A DNA stretch of 64,000 bases from Methylobacterium platani (lineage in GTDB: Bacteria; Pseudomonadota; Alphaproteobacteria; Rhizobiales; Beijerinckiaceae), in contig NZ_LWHQ01000047.1 of the NCBI RefSeq assembly GCF_001653715.1, positions 62,001 to 126,000 of the forward strand. Direction: 5' to 3'. Positions 28,039-36,430 of the stretch are shown here, piece by piece (position 1 is the first letter of the stretch; each line of letters opens with the position of its first letter). The position numbers and the translations under genes are program-made. The notes beneath the pieces were generated by a model. The model was not told the DNA's origin. It made no database searches and was given only the letters and a program-made list of their open reading frames with translations.

Positions 28039-28189
28039 CCCCTCTCCCGTGTGGGAGAGGGGTAGGGGTGAGGGTGCTACGGTTCTGATTGAAGCACTGA
28101 ACGTCGTGCTGGCAGCTCAACGGTCAGAGCTTGGTTCTGAACCGTCTCCACCCTCACCCCCGGCCCCTCTCCCAAACGGGAGAGGGGAG
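28039..28189. repeat. Composite palindromic intergenic element, copy 5
   Basis: CCCCTCTCCC / GGGAGAGGGG hairpins at both ends (28039-28062 and 28163-28189), with GGGGTGAGGGTG paired to CACCCTCACCCC inside. The centre holds a lower-GC inverted stretch (GGTTCTGATTG near 28080 and a related copy near 28130). It occupies the gap between the CoA-transferase and fumarase genes. Confidence 0.72.
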
Positions 28190-28219
28190 TGTGCTGGACT
28201 TATCGGGGTTGCGGAAGGT

Positions 28220-29359
28220 CTACGCCGCAAACTCCCGCCGGATCGCCTCGCTGTGCTCGCCGATTCCCGGCACGCGGCCCATCACCGGCGCCTGGCCGTT
28301 GCGGAGCGCCGGCGGCGCGACGATCGAGGCCGGGCCGGCCGGGGTCTCGACGGTCACCCGCCGGAGCGCGGGGTGCGAGACGAGGTCGGACAGGCCGTTG
28401 ACGAAGCCGTAGGCGGTGCCGGCTTCGCGCAGCCGCGCGGCCGCCTCGTCGCGGCTGAGATCCGCGAAGACCTGCGCCACCACCGCGTCGACCTCGGGCC
28501 GGTTCGCCACCCGGGCGTTGTTGCTCTCGAAGCCCGCCCGCGCGGGAAGATCGGGCTGGCGCAGGAACTCGGAGCAGAACTTGCGCCATTCGCGCTCGTT
28601 CTGGATCGAGATCAGCACCAGGGCCCCGTCCCGGGTCGGGAAGGCGCCGTAGGGGCAGATCGACGGGTGGGCGAGGCCGACCCGCTGCGGCGCCCGGCCG
28701 GTACCCTCGAAGTAGAGGAGCGGCACGTTCATCCAGTCGGCCATGCCGTCGAACAGGCTGACTTCGAGCTTCGCGCCCTCCCCGGTGATGCCCCGGGCGA
28801 TCAGCGCCTCCAGCACCGCCGCGTGGGCCGCCATGCCGCAGGCGATGTCGCAGACCGACACCCCGACCCGGCCGGGACCGGCCGGGTGGCCGGTGATCTC
28901 GGCCAGGCCGCTCTCGGCCTGGACCAGGAGGTCGTAGGCCTTCATGTCGGAGTAGGAATGCCCGGTGCCGTAGCCGGTCACGTCGACCGTGATGAGCCGC
29001 GGATAGCGGGCCCGCAACTCCTCCGAGCCGAAGCCCGCCCGGGCGGCGGCGCCCGGCGCGAGGTTCTGGATGAACACGTCGGCCGTCGCCAGCACCGCGT
29101 GCAGGAGCCGGGCATCGCCCGGATCCTTGATGTCGGCGACCAGGCTCTCCTTGCCGCGGTTGAGCCAGACGAAGTAGCTCGCCAGCCCGTTCACCGCCGC
29201 GTCGTAGCCGCGGGCGAAATCGCCCTCCGGCCGCTCGATCTTGATGACGCGGGCGCCCGCGTCGGCCAGGCGCGAGGAGCAGTAGGGGGCTGCCACCGCC
29301 TGCTCGAGCGCCACCACGGTCAGGCCCTTGAGCGGCCTCACCCCACTCCCCGCCGCCAT
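28220..29359 (-). CDS. CaiB/BaiF-family (family III) CoA-transferase
   Basis: 379 residues. The catalytic Asp is probably Asp143 in MKAYDLLVQAESGL, and VFIQNLAPGAAARAGF with the preceding region is typical of the interlocked family III fold. These enzymes move CoA between carboxylic acids (formyl/oxalate, succinyl/citramalate, itaconate, mesaconate). The ATG at 29359 lies 5 bases after the aldehyde dehydrogenase stop, so the two are a transcriptional pair. With a class I fumarase next, a C5 branched diacid such as mesaconate or itaconate is a possible substrate; this is inference only. Confidence 0.88.
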   Translation of the reverse strand: MAAGSGVRPLKGLTVVALEQAVAAPYCSSRLADAGARVIKIERPEGDFARGYDAAVNGLASYFVWLNRGKESLVADIKDPGDARLLHAVLATADVFIQNLAPGAAARAGFGSEELRARYPRLITVDVTGYGTGHSYSDMKAYDLLVQAESGLAEITGHPAGPGRVGVSVCDIACGMAAHAAVLEALIARGITGEGAKLEVSLFDGMADWMNVPLLYFEGTGRAPQRVGLAHPSICPYGAFPTRDGALVLISIQNEREWRKFCSEFLRQPDLPARAGFESNNARVANRPEVDAVVAQVFADLSRDEAAARLREAGTAYGFVNGLSDLVSHPALRRVTVETPAGPASIVAPPALRNGQAPVMGRVPGIGEHSEAIRREFAA

Positions 29360-29364
29360 GACCC

Positions 29365-30801
29365 TCAGACCCCGTGCTTGATCGCGATCATCTTCATGGC
29401 GCCGAAGCCGTAAAGCGCCTCGAAGCCCTTCTCGCGGCCGTGGCCCGAGCCCTTCACGCCGCCGAAGGGCAGCTCGACGCCGCCGCCCGCGCCGTAATTG
29501 TTGACGAAGACCTGGCCCGACTTGATGCCCTTCGACAGGCGCAGCGCCTTGCCGAGATCCTGGGTCCAGATGCCGGCGGCGAGCCCGTACTCGGTGCCGT
29601 TCGCGACCTTCAAGGCCTCGGCCTCGTCGCGCACCCGGATCGCCACCAGGACCGGCCCGAAGATCTCTTCCTGCGCCAGGCGGTGGTCCGGCGGCACGTC
29701 GCCGATCAGGGTCGGGCGGACGTAGTAGCCGTCGCCCGGCACGTTGGTGCCGAGCTCGCCCTCGGCCAGGATGGTCAGGCCGTCGCGGCGGGCGAGATCG
29801 ATGTAGCCCTGCACCCGCTCGCACTGCTTGGCGTTGACCACGGGGCCGAGGTCGAGGTCCTGCTCGCCCGAGCCGACGCGCAGGTCCTTGAAGCGCTTGG
29901 CGAGATCGGCAGTGAAGCTATCGTAGATCTTGTCCTCGATCACCACGCGGGACCCGGCCGAGCAGGTCTGGCCGGCATTCTGGGTGATCGCCTTGACGAT
30001 GACGGTGCCGGCCTCCGACAAGTCGGCGTCGGCGAAGACGACCTGGGGCGACTTGCCGCCGAGCTCGAGCGTGACGGGAATGGTGTTCTTGGCCGCCGCC
30101 GTCTGGATCAGGATTCCGACCTCCCGCGAGCCGGTGAAGCTGATGTGGTGGATGCCCTTGTGCGAGGCCAGTGCCGCGCCCGCCTCCTCGCCCAAGCCCG
30201 TCACCACGTTGAGGCTGCCGGCCGGGAAGCCGGCCTCGGCCGCGAGCTTGGCGAGGTGGAGCGCCGAGAGCGAGGTGTCCTCGGCGGGCTTGAGCACGAC
30301 CGCGTTGCCCATGGCGAGCGCCGGGGCGACCGAGCGGCCGGTCATCTGGAGGGGGTAGTTCCACGGCACGATCACGCCGACGACGCCGTGCGGCTCGTAG
30401 ACGGTCATGACGGTGAAGCCGTTCTGGAACGGGATCGTGTCGCCGTGCACTTTGTCGGCGGCGCCGCCGTAATACTCGAAGTAGCGGGCGCAGACCTGGG
30501 CATCGTTGCGGGCGAGCGTCATCGGCTTGCCGACGTCCTCGCTCTCCATCTTGGCCAGGATCTCGGCGTCGCGGCGGATCAACTCGGCGAGCTTCAGCAT
30601 CAGCCGGCCGCGGGAGGCGGCGTCGAGCCGGCCCCACTCGCCGTCCATGGCGGCGTGGCCGGCCTTGACGGCGTCGTCGATCTCCTTGGCACCGCCGCGG
30701 GCGATGCGGGCCATCTCCTGGCCGTGCGACGGGTTGAGGACCGGCAGGGTCGCCTCGCCGCCGACCCAGGTGCCGCCGATGAAGTGCTGATGGGCGTTCA
30801 T
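29365..30801 (-). CDS. NAD(P)-dependent aldehyde dehydrogenase
   Basis: 478 residues. Standard ALDH motifs: PWNYPLQM cofactor pocket, SFTGSREVG Rossmann loop, LELGGKSPQ with the general base Glu, and the nucleophile Cys280 in GQTCSAGSR. Length and motifs fit the betaine/gamma-aminobutyraldehyde/semialdehyde dehydrogenase group. The ATG at 30801 follows GGAGGTAGACGC. It is first in the ALDH-CoA-transferase pair, so it may supply the acid that the transferase activates. Confidence 0.92.
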   Translation of the reverse strand: MNAHQHFIGGTWVGGEATLPVLNPSHGQEMARIARGGAKEIDDAVKAGHAAMDGEWGRLDAASRGRLMLKLAELIRRDAEILAKMESEDVGKPMTLARNDAQVCARYFEYYGGAADKVHGDTIPFQNGFTVMTVYEPHGVVGVIVPWNYPLQMTGRSVAPALAMGNAVVLKPAEDTSLSALHLAKLAAEAGFPAGSLNVVTGLGEEAGAALASHKGIHHISFTGSREVGILIQTAAAKNTIPVTLELGGKSPQVVFADADLSEAGTVIVKAITQNAGQTCSAGSRVVIEDKIYDSFTADLAKRFKDLRVGSGEQDLDLGPVVNAKQCERVQGYIDLARRDGLTILAEGELGTNVPGDGYYVRPTLIGDVPPDHRLAQEEIFGPVLVAIRVRDEAEALKVANGTEYGLAAGIWTQDLGKALRLSKGIKSGQVFVNNYGAGGGVELPFGGVKGSGHGREKGFEALYGFGAMKMIAIKHGV

Positions 30802-30943
30802 GCGTCTACCTCCCGTGACGGCCGGCCGCCATTCCCGAGGCGGCCGGCCGGCTGTTGGGCGCGGTGTTACCGCGCCGGGAGGCCCGATTCCAATACGATC
30901 GACGGGCGCGCGCGATAGAATCGCGATATGGCGCCGGCCGCCG

Positions 30944-31228
30944 TCAGCGGCTGCCGCTGCCGCTGCTGCCCTGCGGCACCGCGCGGGACGGCTGGCCGGC
31001 ATTGCCGCCCGCCGCCGAGTTGCCGGTCACCGTCGAGGCGCCGGTCGAGCCGGGCGCCACGACGCCGCCGGCACCGCCGCCGGTGTTGTTCGGCACCGGC
31101 GCGACGGTACCGGTGGCGGCAGGGCCCGTCCGCATGGTGCCGGGGGCGGTGGACGGGGCGGCGGTCTGGGCTGAGGCCGCACCCGCGACGAGAAGGCCGG
31201 CGGCGAGTCCTGCGAGAATCGAACGCAT
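30944..31228 (-). CDS. Small exported Ala/Gly/Thr-rich protein
   Basis: 94 residues. A clear signal peptide (residues 1-20, SILAGLAAGLLVAGAASAQ, cleavage after AQ) is followed by a low-complexity, probably disordered tail rich in Thr, Gly, Ser and Ala. I do not recognise a family. Low-complexity composition means the frame could be fortuitous, but the signal peptide and GGAG-containing leader (AGGAGAGCAGC before ATG) make it a likely gene. Confidence 0.62.
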   Translation of the reverse strand: MRSILAGLAAGLLVAGAASAQTAAPSTAPGTMRTGPAATGTVAPVPNNTGGGAGGVVAPGSTGASTVTGNSAAGGNAGQPSRAVPQGSSGSGSR

Positions 31229-31306
31229 GCTGCTCTCCTGTCGGATCCGAGGTTCGTTAGATCCTGGACCCGACAACGCGGCCGAACTGGTCCGGTTCGG
31301 TTGCGC

Positions 31307-32449
31307 TCAACTTTGATCCGCGATCACCCGGCGCAGCATCGCGCAGCATTCGTCGAGGTCGGAAAGCCCGATCGATTCGTCGGGCCGGTGCGCTTCGGCG
31401 ATGCGGCCCGGGCCGCAGATGATCGACGGGATGCCGGCGGCCTGGAACAGCCCGGCCTCGGTGCCGTAGCTCACCGCCCCGAGGGCCTCATGGCCGGACC
31501 AGGCCTCGGCGAGGCGGCGCAAGGGTGCGTCGTCGGGAAGGTCGAGGGCGGGATAGAGCGACAGGATCTCGCTCTCGACCGCGACCTCCCGCCCGGCCGC
31601 CCGCAACGGCGCCACGAGGCCGGCGATGCCGGCCTGGAGCGCGTCGTGGATCGTCATCGGGTCGGTGCCCGGCACGGCGCGGGCCTCCCACTCGACCCGG
31701 CAGGTATCGGGCACGACGTTGACCCCGGTGCCGCCGGCGATCACCCCGACCTGCAGCGTCGAGGAGGCGGGCGCGAACAGCGGGTGGAACGGCCCCTCGC
31801 GGGAGAAGCGCTCGTGCGTCGCCCGCACCAGCCCGACGATGTCGGCGGCGAGATGCACGGCGTTGTCGGCGAGGTCGGGCCGCGAGGAATGGCCGGCCCG
31901 GCCGCGCACCGTCAGGCGACCCGCCACCTTGCCCTTGTGGCGCAGGACCGGCCGCATCTCGGAGGGCTCGCCGACGAGGCATCCGACCGGGGCGGCGCAC
32001 AGCTCGGGCAGCCGCGCGATCATGTGGCGCACGCCGACGCAGCCGACCTCCTCGTCGTAGGACAGGGCGAGGTGGATCGGCCGGGCGAGGTTCGCCGCCA
32101 CCATCTCGGGCACCAGGGCGAGCAGGCAGGCGACGAAGCCCTTCATGTCGACGGCGCCGCGCCCGACCAGGCGGTCGCCGCTCCGGCGCAGGGTGAAGGG
32201 ATCGCCGCTCCAGCCCTGCCCGGCCGGCACCACGTCGAGATGGCCCGACAGCACGATCCCCGGCACGTCGCGCGGGCCGATGGTGGCGAACAGGTTGGCG
32301 CGGTCGCCCTCCGGCCCCGGCAGCACCCGAGCCTCGACGCCGTGGCGGGCGAGGTGGTCGCGCACCAGGTCCACGATCGTCCCGTTCGGCGTGCGGCACA
32401 CCGACGGAATCGCGACGAGATCGGACAGGAGGGCGGCGGCGTCTTGCAT
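31307..32449 (-). CDS. argE: ArgE-like M20 family deacylase (acetylornithine deacetylase)
   Basis: 380 residues. Metal and catalytic residues of M20 hydrolases are visible: His and Asp in SGHLDVVPAG, Asp in GRGAVDMKG, the Glu pair in SYDEEVGCVG, and the late His in AEAHRPDE. The dimerisation lid sits in the middle (about 175-285). The sequence most resembles ArgE, which removes the acetyl group of N-acetylornithine. Divergence from a peptide-type ABC importer suggests instead, or additionally, deacylation of an imported N-acyl amino acid or dipeptide. ATG at 32449; longer readings lack support. Confidence 0.85.
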   Translation of the reverse strand: MQDAAALLSDLVAIPSVCRTPNGTIVDLVRDHLARHGVEARVLPGPEGDRANLFATIGPRDVPGIVLSGHLDVVPAGQGWSGDPFTLRRSGDRLVGRGAVDMKGFVACLLALVPEMVAANLARPIHLALSYDEEVGCVGVRHMIARLPELCAAPVGCLVGEPSEMRPVLRHKGKVAGRLTVRGRAGHSSRPDLADNAVHLAADIVGLVRATHERFSREGPFHPLFAPASSTLQVGVIAGGTGVNVVPDTCRVEWEARAVPGTDPMTIHDALQAGIAGLVAPLRAAGREVAVESEILSLYPALDLPDDAPLRRLAEAWSGHEALGAVSYGTEAGLFQAAGIPSIICGPGRIAEAHRPDESIGLSDLDECCAMLRRVIADQS

Positions 32450-32631
32450 CGGGGCGTCTCGCGGTGGCGCGGGCTTTCGCGAATCATAGCCCGGACCGGC
32501 GGCCGCGCCCCGGCCGATGCCGGGCCCCCGCACGGCAGAACCTGCCGCAAACGGTGCCCCGGACGGCACGCGCCGGCGGCCGGCGGCCGGGGCCTCGCCA
32601 AGTTCACGCCAAGTCGCCGCCGCTCCGTTCT

Positions 32632-32645
32632 GATTGTTGACAATC
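32632..32645. promoter_or_regulatory. Palindromic operator over a -35 element, ABC importer promoter
   Basis: GATTGT-TG-ACAATC is a perfect 14-base palindrome containing TTGACA (32637-32642), a consensus -35. A weak -10-like GATGAT follows about 16 bases on. It lies in the 317-base gap between the divergent argE-like gene and the importer operon, where the surrounding sequence is unusually AT-rich. The form resembles GntR-type sites. Apart from this I see no gene in 32450-32766. Confidence 0.55.
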
Positions 32646-32766
32646 CTACGAAGATGGTGATGATTGTTTGGGCCGGACGGAACATGCCCAAAAATTTGGC
32701 GGTGCAGCATCGGACGATCGCACCGCACCAGCAACGGCGCCGCGAGGCCTGCCGGAGGGGAAGACG

Positions 32767-34389
32767 ATGTCGCAGCGGGACGCAGACGCTTTTGAGACCA
32801 TGAGCCCGATGGAGCGCGGCCGCGTCCTCGACGGCCTGCGCCGGGGCGCGTCGCGGCGCGACATCCTCGGCCTGCTCGGCACGGCCGGCATGGGCCTGAT
32901 GGCCGGCGGCGCGGTGTTCGGCAGCGCCACCCAGGCGCTGGCCCAGACGCCGAAGCGCGGCGGCAACATCCGCGTCTGCACCTATACCAGCTCGACCTCC
33001 GACACGCTCGACCCGGCCAAGCAGTCGAACGCGAGCGACTACGTCCGCTGCAACTTCTTCTACAACAAGCTCGTCCGCATCGACGAGGCCGGCGCCCCGG
33101 CCCCGGAACTGGCCGAGAGCTTCGACAGCCAGGACGCCAAGACCTGGGTGTTCAAGCTGCGCAAGGGCGTGACCTTCCACGACGGCAAGGCGCTGACGAC
33201 CGAGGACGTGATCTACTCGCTCAAGCGCCACCTCGACCCGGCGGTGGGCTCCAAGGCCAACACGCTGGCCAAGCAAATGACGTCGATCGAGGCCTCGAGC
33301 CCGAACGAGGTCACCATCGTGCTGTCCGGCGCCAATGCCGACTGGCCGACCATCCTCGGCACCGCGCATTTCCACATCGTCCAGGCCGGCACGACGGACT
33401 TCTCGAAGGGCATCGGCACCGGGCCGTTCACCTGCAAGGAGTTCATCCCGGGCGTGCGCACCATCGCGCTGCGCAACGCGAATTACTGGCGCCAGCCCGG
33501 CCCGTTCGTCGACAGCATCGAGTTCTTCGGCCTGCCCGACGAGCAGGCGCGGCTGAACGCCCTCATGTCGGGCGACGTGCAGATCGCCGCGGTGATCAAC
33601 CCGCGCTCGCTGCGGGTGATCGAGAGCGCCGGCGGCTTCGGCGTGCTCGAGACCAAGGCCGGCCTCTACACCGACCTGATCGCCCGCCTCGACGAGGGCC
33701 CGGGCACCAACCCGGACTTCGTGCTCGGCATGAAGTACCTGCTCAACCGCGCCCAGATGCGGACCGCGATCTTCCGCGGCTACGCCGAGATCGCCAACGA
33801 CCACCCGATCCCGTCCTCGAACCGCTACTACGCCGCCGACATCCCGCAGCGGGCCTTCGACCCCGAGAAGGCGAAGTTCCACTTCAACAAGGCCGGGGTG
33901 CTCGGCTCGACCATCCCGCTCGTCGCCTCGCCGGCGGCCGACGCCTCGGTCGAGATGGCGGTGCTGCTGCAGCAGGAGGCCAAGAAGCTCGGCCTTAACC
34001 TCGACGTTCAGCGCGTGCCGTCCGACGGCTACTGGTCGAACTACTGGATGAAGAGCCCGTTCTGCTTCGGCAACGTCAACCCGCGGCCGACCGCCGACCT
34101 GCTGTTCAGCCTGTTCTTCAAGTCGGACGCGAACTGGAACGAGTCGCGCTGGAAGAACGAGACGTTCGACCAGCTGATCGTCGCCGCCCGGGCCGAGCGC
34201 GACGAGGCCAAGCGCAAGCAGATGTACCACGACGCGCAGGTGCTGGTGCATGACGGCGCCGGCATCGGCATCCCGGCCTTCATCAGCAACCTCGATTGCT
34301 ACTCCACCAAGATCAAGGGCCTGCGCCCGATGCCGACCGGCGGCCTGATGGGCTACACCTTCGGCGAGTACGTCTGGCTCGACGCATAA
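32767..34389 (+). CDS. Peptide-type ABC transporter substrate-binding protein
   Basis: 540 residues, SBP family 5 (DppA/OppA-like). It begins with a twin-arginine signal, GASRRDILGLLGTAGMG, with cleavage expected after ATQALAQ near residue 58, so it is exported folded. The mature body carries the family's GVTFHDGKALTTEDVIYSLKR. Ligands are oligopeptides, nickel or other small compounds. CGGAGGGG lies 8 bases before the ATG. It opens an operon with two permeases and a double ATPase, and is followed by two stem-loops that probably uncouple its level from the rest. Confidence 0.92.
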   Translation: MSQRDADAFETMSPMERGRVLDGLRRGASRRDILGLLGTAGMGLMAGGAVFGSATQALAQTPKRGGNIRVCTYTSSTSDTLDPAKQSNASDYVRCNFFYNKLVRIDEAGAPAPELAESFDSQDAKTWVFKLRKGVTFHDGKALTTEDVIYSLKRHLDPAVGSKANTLAKQMTSIEASSPNEVTIVLSGANADWPTILGTAHFHIVQAGTTDFSKGIGTGPFTCKEFIPGVRTIALRNANYWRQPGPFVDSIEFFGLPDEQARLNALMSGDVQIAAVINPRSLRVIESAGGFGVLETKAGLYTDLIARLDEGPGTNPDFVLGMKYLLNRAQMRTAIFRGYAEIANDHPIPSSNRYYAADIPQRAFDPEKAKFHFNKAGVLGSTIPLVASPAADASVEMAVLLQQEAKKLGLNLDVQRVPSDGYWSNYWMKSPFCFGNVNPRPTADLLFSLFFKSDANWNESRWKNETFDQLIVAARAERDEAKRKQMYHDAQVLVHDGAGIGIPAFISNLDCYSTKIKGLRPMPTGGLMGYTFGEYVWLDA

Positions 34390-34396
34390 GGTTCGT

Positions 34397-34417
34397 CGAT
34401 CCCGACGTTCGGGATCG
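34397..34417 (+). terminator. Stem-loop directly after the binding-protein gene
   Basis: CGATCCCGA (34397-34405), CGT, TCGGGATCG (34409-34417): a perfect 9-bp stem beginning 7 bases after the stop. No T-tract follows, so it looks like an mRNA 3'-protecting or partial attenuation structure rather than a full stop. Confidence 0.6.
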
Positions 34418-34445
34418 TGTGGGCTCGACGCTCACGCCGCGCTGC

Positions 34446-34485
34446 GTCATCCCGGGGCTCGACGACGTCGAGAACCCGGGATGAC
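34446..34485. repeat. GTCATCCCGGG palindromic unit, copy A
   Basis: GTCATCCCGGG (34446-34456) and CCCGGGATGAC (34475-34485) flank a second perfect pair CTCGACG-A-CGTCGAG (34458-34472). Together they form a 40-base near-perfect hairpin between the binding-protein and permease genes. Related units occur near 38102 and 46336. Confidence 0.7.
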
Positions 34486-34620
34486 CCGGTGGATGTCCGG
34501 TCCGTCGCGGTCACCGCCGTATCGACCGGCCCCGCCCGGAGGCACCGTGCCTACGCCGACACGACCCACACCACCACGCCCGCCCGTGAGGGCCGGCCGA
34601 CCAAGGACCAGGGAGGGCGC

Positions 34621-35577
34621 ATGAGCCGCCGCATGGTGAAGCTGATCGCGGGCCGGATGCTCGTCGCCCTCGCGACGCTGCTCTTCGTCTCGGCGGTGGT
34701 GTTCGGGGCGACCCAGCTCCTGCCGGGCGACGTCGCCCAGGCGATCCTCGGCCAGAGCGCGACGCCGGAGGCGGTGGCGGGCCTGCGCCACGCCCTCGGC
34801 CTCGACGTGCCGGCGCTCCAGCGCTTCGTGTCCTGGCTCGGCGGCCTGCTCACGGGCGACGCCGGCGTCTCGCTCGTCAGCCGCCAGCCGGTCGGCGGGC
34901 TGATCTGGGCCCGGCTGTCGAGCTCGCTCGTCCTCGCGGGCATCGTGGCGGCGATCTCGGTGCCGCTGGCGCTGACGCTCGGCATCACCGCGGCGGTCTG
35001 GCGCGGCTCGCTCTACGACCGGGCGGTCGGCGTGGTGACGATCTCGGCGGTGTCGATCCCCGAATTCCTCGTCGCCACCCTGGCGGTGCTGATCTTCGCC
35101 GTGCACCTGCAATGGCTGCCGGCCCTCTCCTTCATGCCGCGCTCGGCGACGCCGCTGCAATTCCTGCGCGCGGTCGCGATGCCGGTGATGAGCCTGTCCT
35201 TCGTCGTCGTCACCCAGATGGTGCGGATGACCCGCGCCGCGGTGATCGAGGCGCTGAAGTCTCCCTACGTCGAGATGGCGGCGCTGAAAGGCGCGAGCCC
35301 GGCCCGGATCGTGCTGCGCCACGTCCTGCCGAACACCGTCGGGGCCATCGCCAACGCGGTCGCGCTCAGCCTGTCGTACCTGCTCGGCGGCGTCATCATC
35401 GTCGAGACGATCTTCAACTACCCGGGCATCGCCAAGCTGATGGTCGACAGCGTGTCGATGCGCGACATGCCGGTGGTGCAGGCCTGCGCCATCGTGTTCT
35501 GCGCCGTCTACCTGCTCCTGGTGACCACCGCCGACATCGTCGCGATCCTCTCCAACCCGAGGCTGCGCCACTCATGA
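34621..35577 (+). CDS. Peptide-type ABC transporter permease (DppB-like)
   Basis: 318 residues, six hydrophobic segments and the cytoplasmic coupling motif EMAALKGASPARIVLRHVLP of DppB/OppB-type permeases. ATG at 34621 has GGAGGGCGC just upstream. It sits about 230 bases after the binding-protein gene, the gap holding two stem-loops, and ends in an ATGA overlap with the second permease. It forms half of the inner-membrane channel. Confidence 0.92.
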   Translation: MSRRMVKLIAGRMLVALATLLFVSAVVFGATQLLPGDVAQAILGQSATPEAVAGLRHALGLDVPALQRFVSWLGGLLTGDAGVSLVSRQPVGGLIWARLSSSLVLAGIVAAISVPLALTLGITAAVWRGSLYDRAVGVVTISAVSIPEFLVATLAVLIFAVHLQWLPALSFMPRSATPLQFLRAVAMPVMSLSFVVVTQMVRMTRAAVIEALKSPYVEMAALKGASPARIVLRHVLPNTVGAIANAVALSLSYLLGGVIIVETIFNYPGIAKLMVDSVSMRDMPVVQACAIVFCAVYLLLVTTADIVAILSNPRLRHS

Positions 35578-36428
35578 GCGAGACCGTGACCGACATCGCC
35601 CCGGCCGCCTCGCGCCTGCGCCTGCGCGTCAGCCCCGCCGCCGCCATCGGCGCCGCCATCGTGCTCACCGGCATCGTGCTGGCGGTGTTCGGCCAGGCGC
35701 TCAGCCCCTACGACGCCGGCGCGATCGTCGACGTCGACGTGTTCGGGCCGATCAGCAAGGCCTATCCCCTCGGCACCGACTATCTCGGCCGCGACATGCT
35801 GAGCCGCATCCTGCTCGGCGCCCGCTACACGGTCGGCATCGCGGCGCTCGCCACCGCGCTCGCCTGCACCGCCGGCATCGGTCTCGGGCTGTTCGCGGCG
35901 GTCGTCGGCGGCTGGACCGACAGCATCCTCAGCCGCCTCCTCGACGCGCTGACCTCGATCCCCTCGAAGATGCTGGCGCTGGTGCTGATCGCCGGCCTCG
36001 GCTCGTCGCTGCCGATCCTGGTGCTCACCATGGCGTTCATCTACGTGCCGGGCTGCTACCGGATCACCCGGGCGCTCGCGGTCAACATCGCGGCGGAGGA
36101 TTTCGTGCTCGCCGCGAAGGCCCGCGGCGAGGGCCGCGGCTACATCATGCTGCGCGAGGTGATGCCCAACATGGTCGGGCCGCTCGCCACCGATTTCGGC
36201 CTGCGCTTCGTCTTCGTGGTGCTGCTGCTCTCGAGCCTGTCGTTCCTCGGGCTGGGCGTGCAGCCGCCTTACGCCGACTGGGGCTCGCTGGTGCGCGAGA
36301 ACATCGCGGGCCTGAGCTACGGCGCCCCGGCGGTGGTGATGCCGGCGGTCGCCATCGCGTTCCTGACCATCGGTGTGAATCTCCTGGTCGACAACCTGCC
36401 CGGCCGGGCGAGAGCGGGAGGGCGCTGA
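35574..36428 (+). CDS. Peptide-type ABC transporter permease (DppC-like)
   Basis: 284 residues with an N-terminal OppC-type segment, the LGTDYLGRDMLSRILLGAR motif that marks DppC/OppC proteins, and the coupling helix AAKARGEGRGYIMLREVMPN. It pairs with the preceding permease. The start overlaps the preceding stop and the ATPase gene follows after 2 bases, so all three are co-translated. Confidence 0.92.
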   Translation: MSETVTDIAPAASRLRLRVSPAAAIGAAIVLTGIVLAVFGQALSPYDAGAIVDVDVFGPISKAYPLGTDYLGRDMLSRILLGARYTVGIAALATALACTAGIGLGLFAAVVGGWTDSILSRLLDALTSIPSKMLALVLIAGLGSSLPILVLTMAFIYVPGCYRITRALAVNIAAEDFVLAAKARGEGRGYIMLREVMPNMVGPLATDFGLRFVFVVLLLSSLSFLGLGVQPPYADWGSLVRENIAGLSYGAPAVVMPAVAIAFLTIGVNLLVDNLPGRARAGGR

Positions 36429-36430
36429 GC

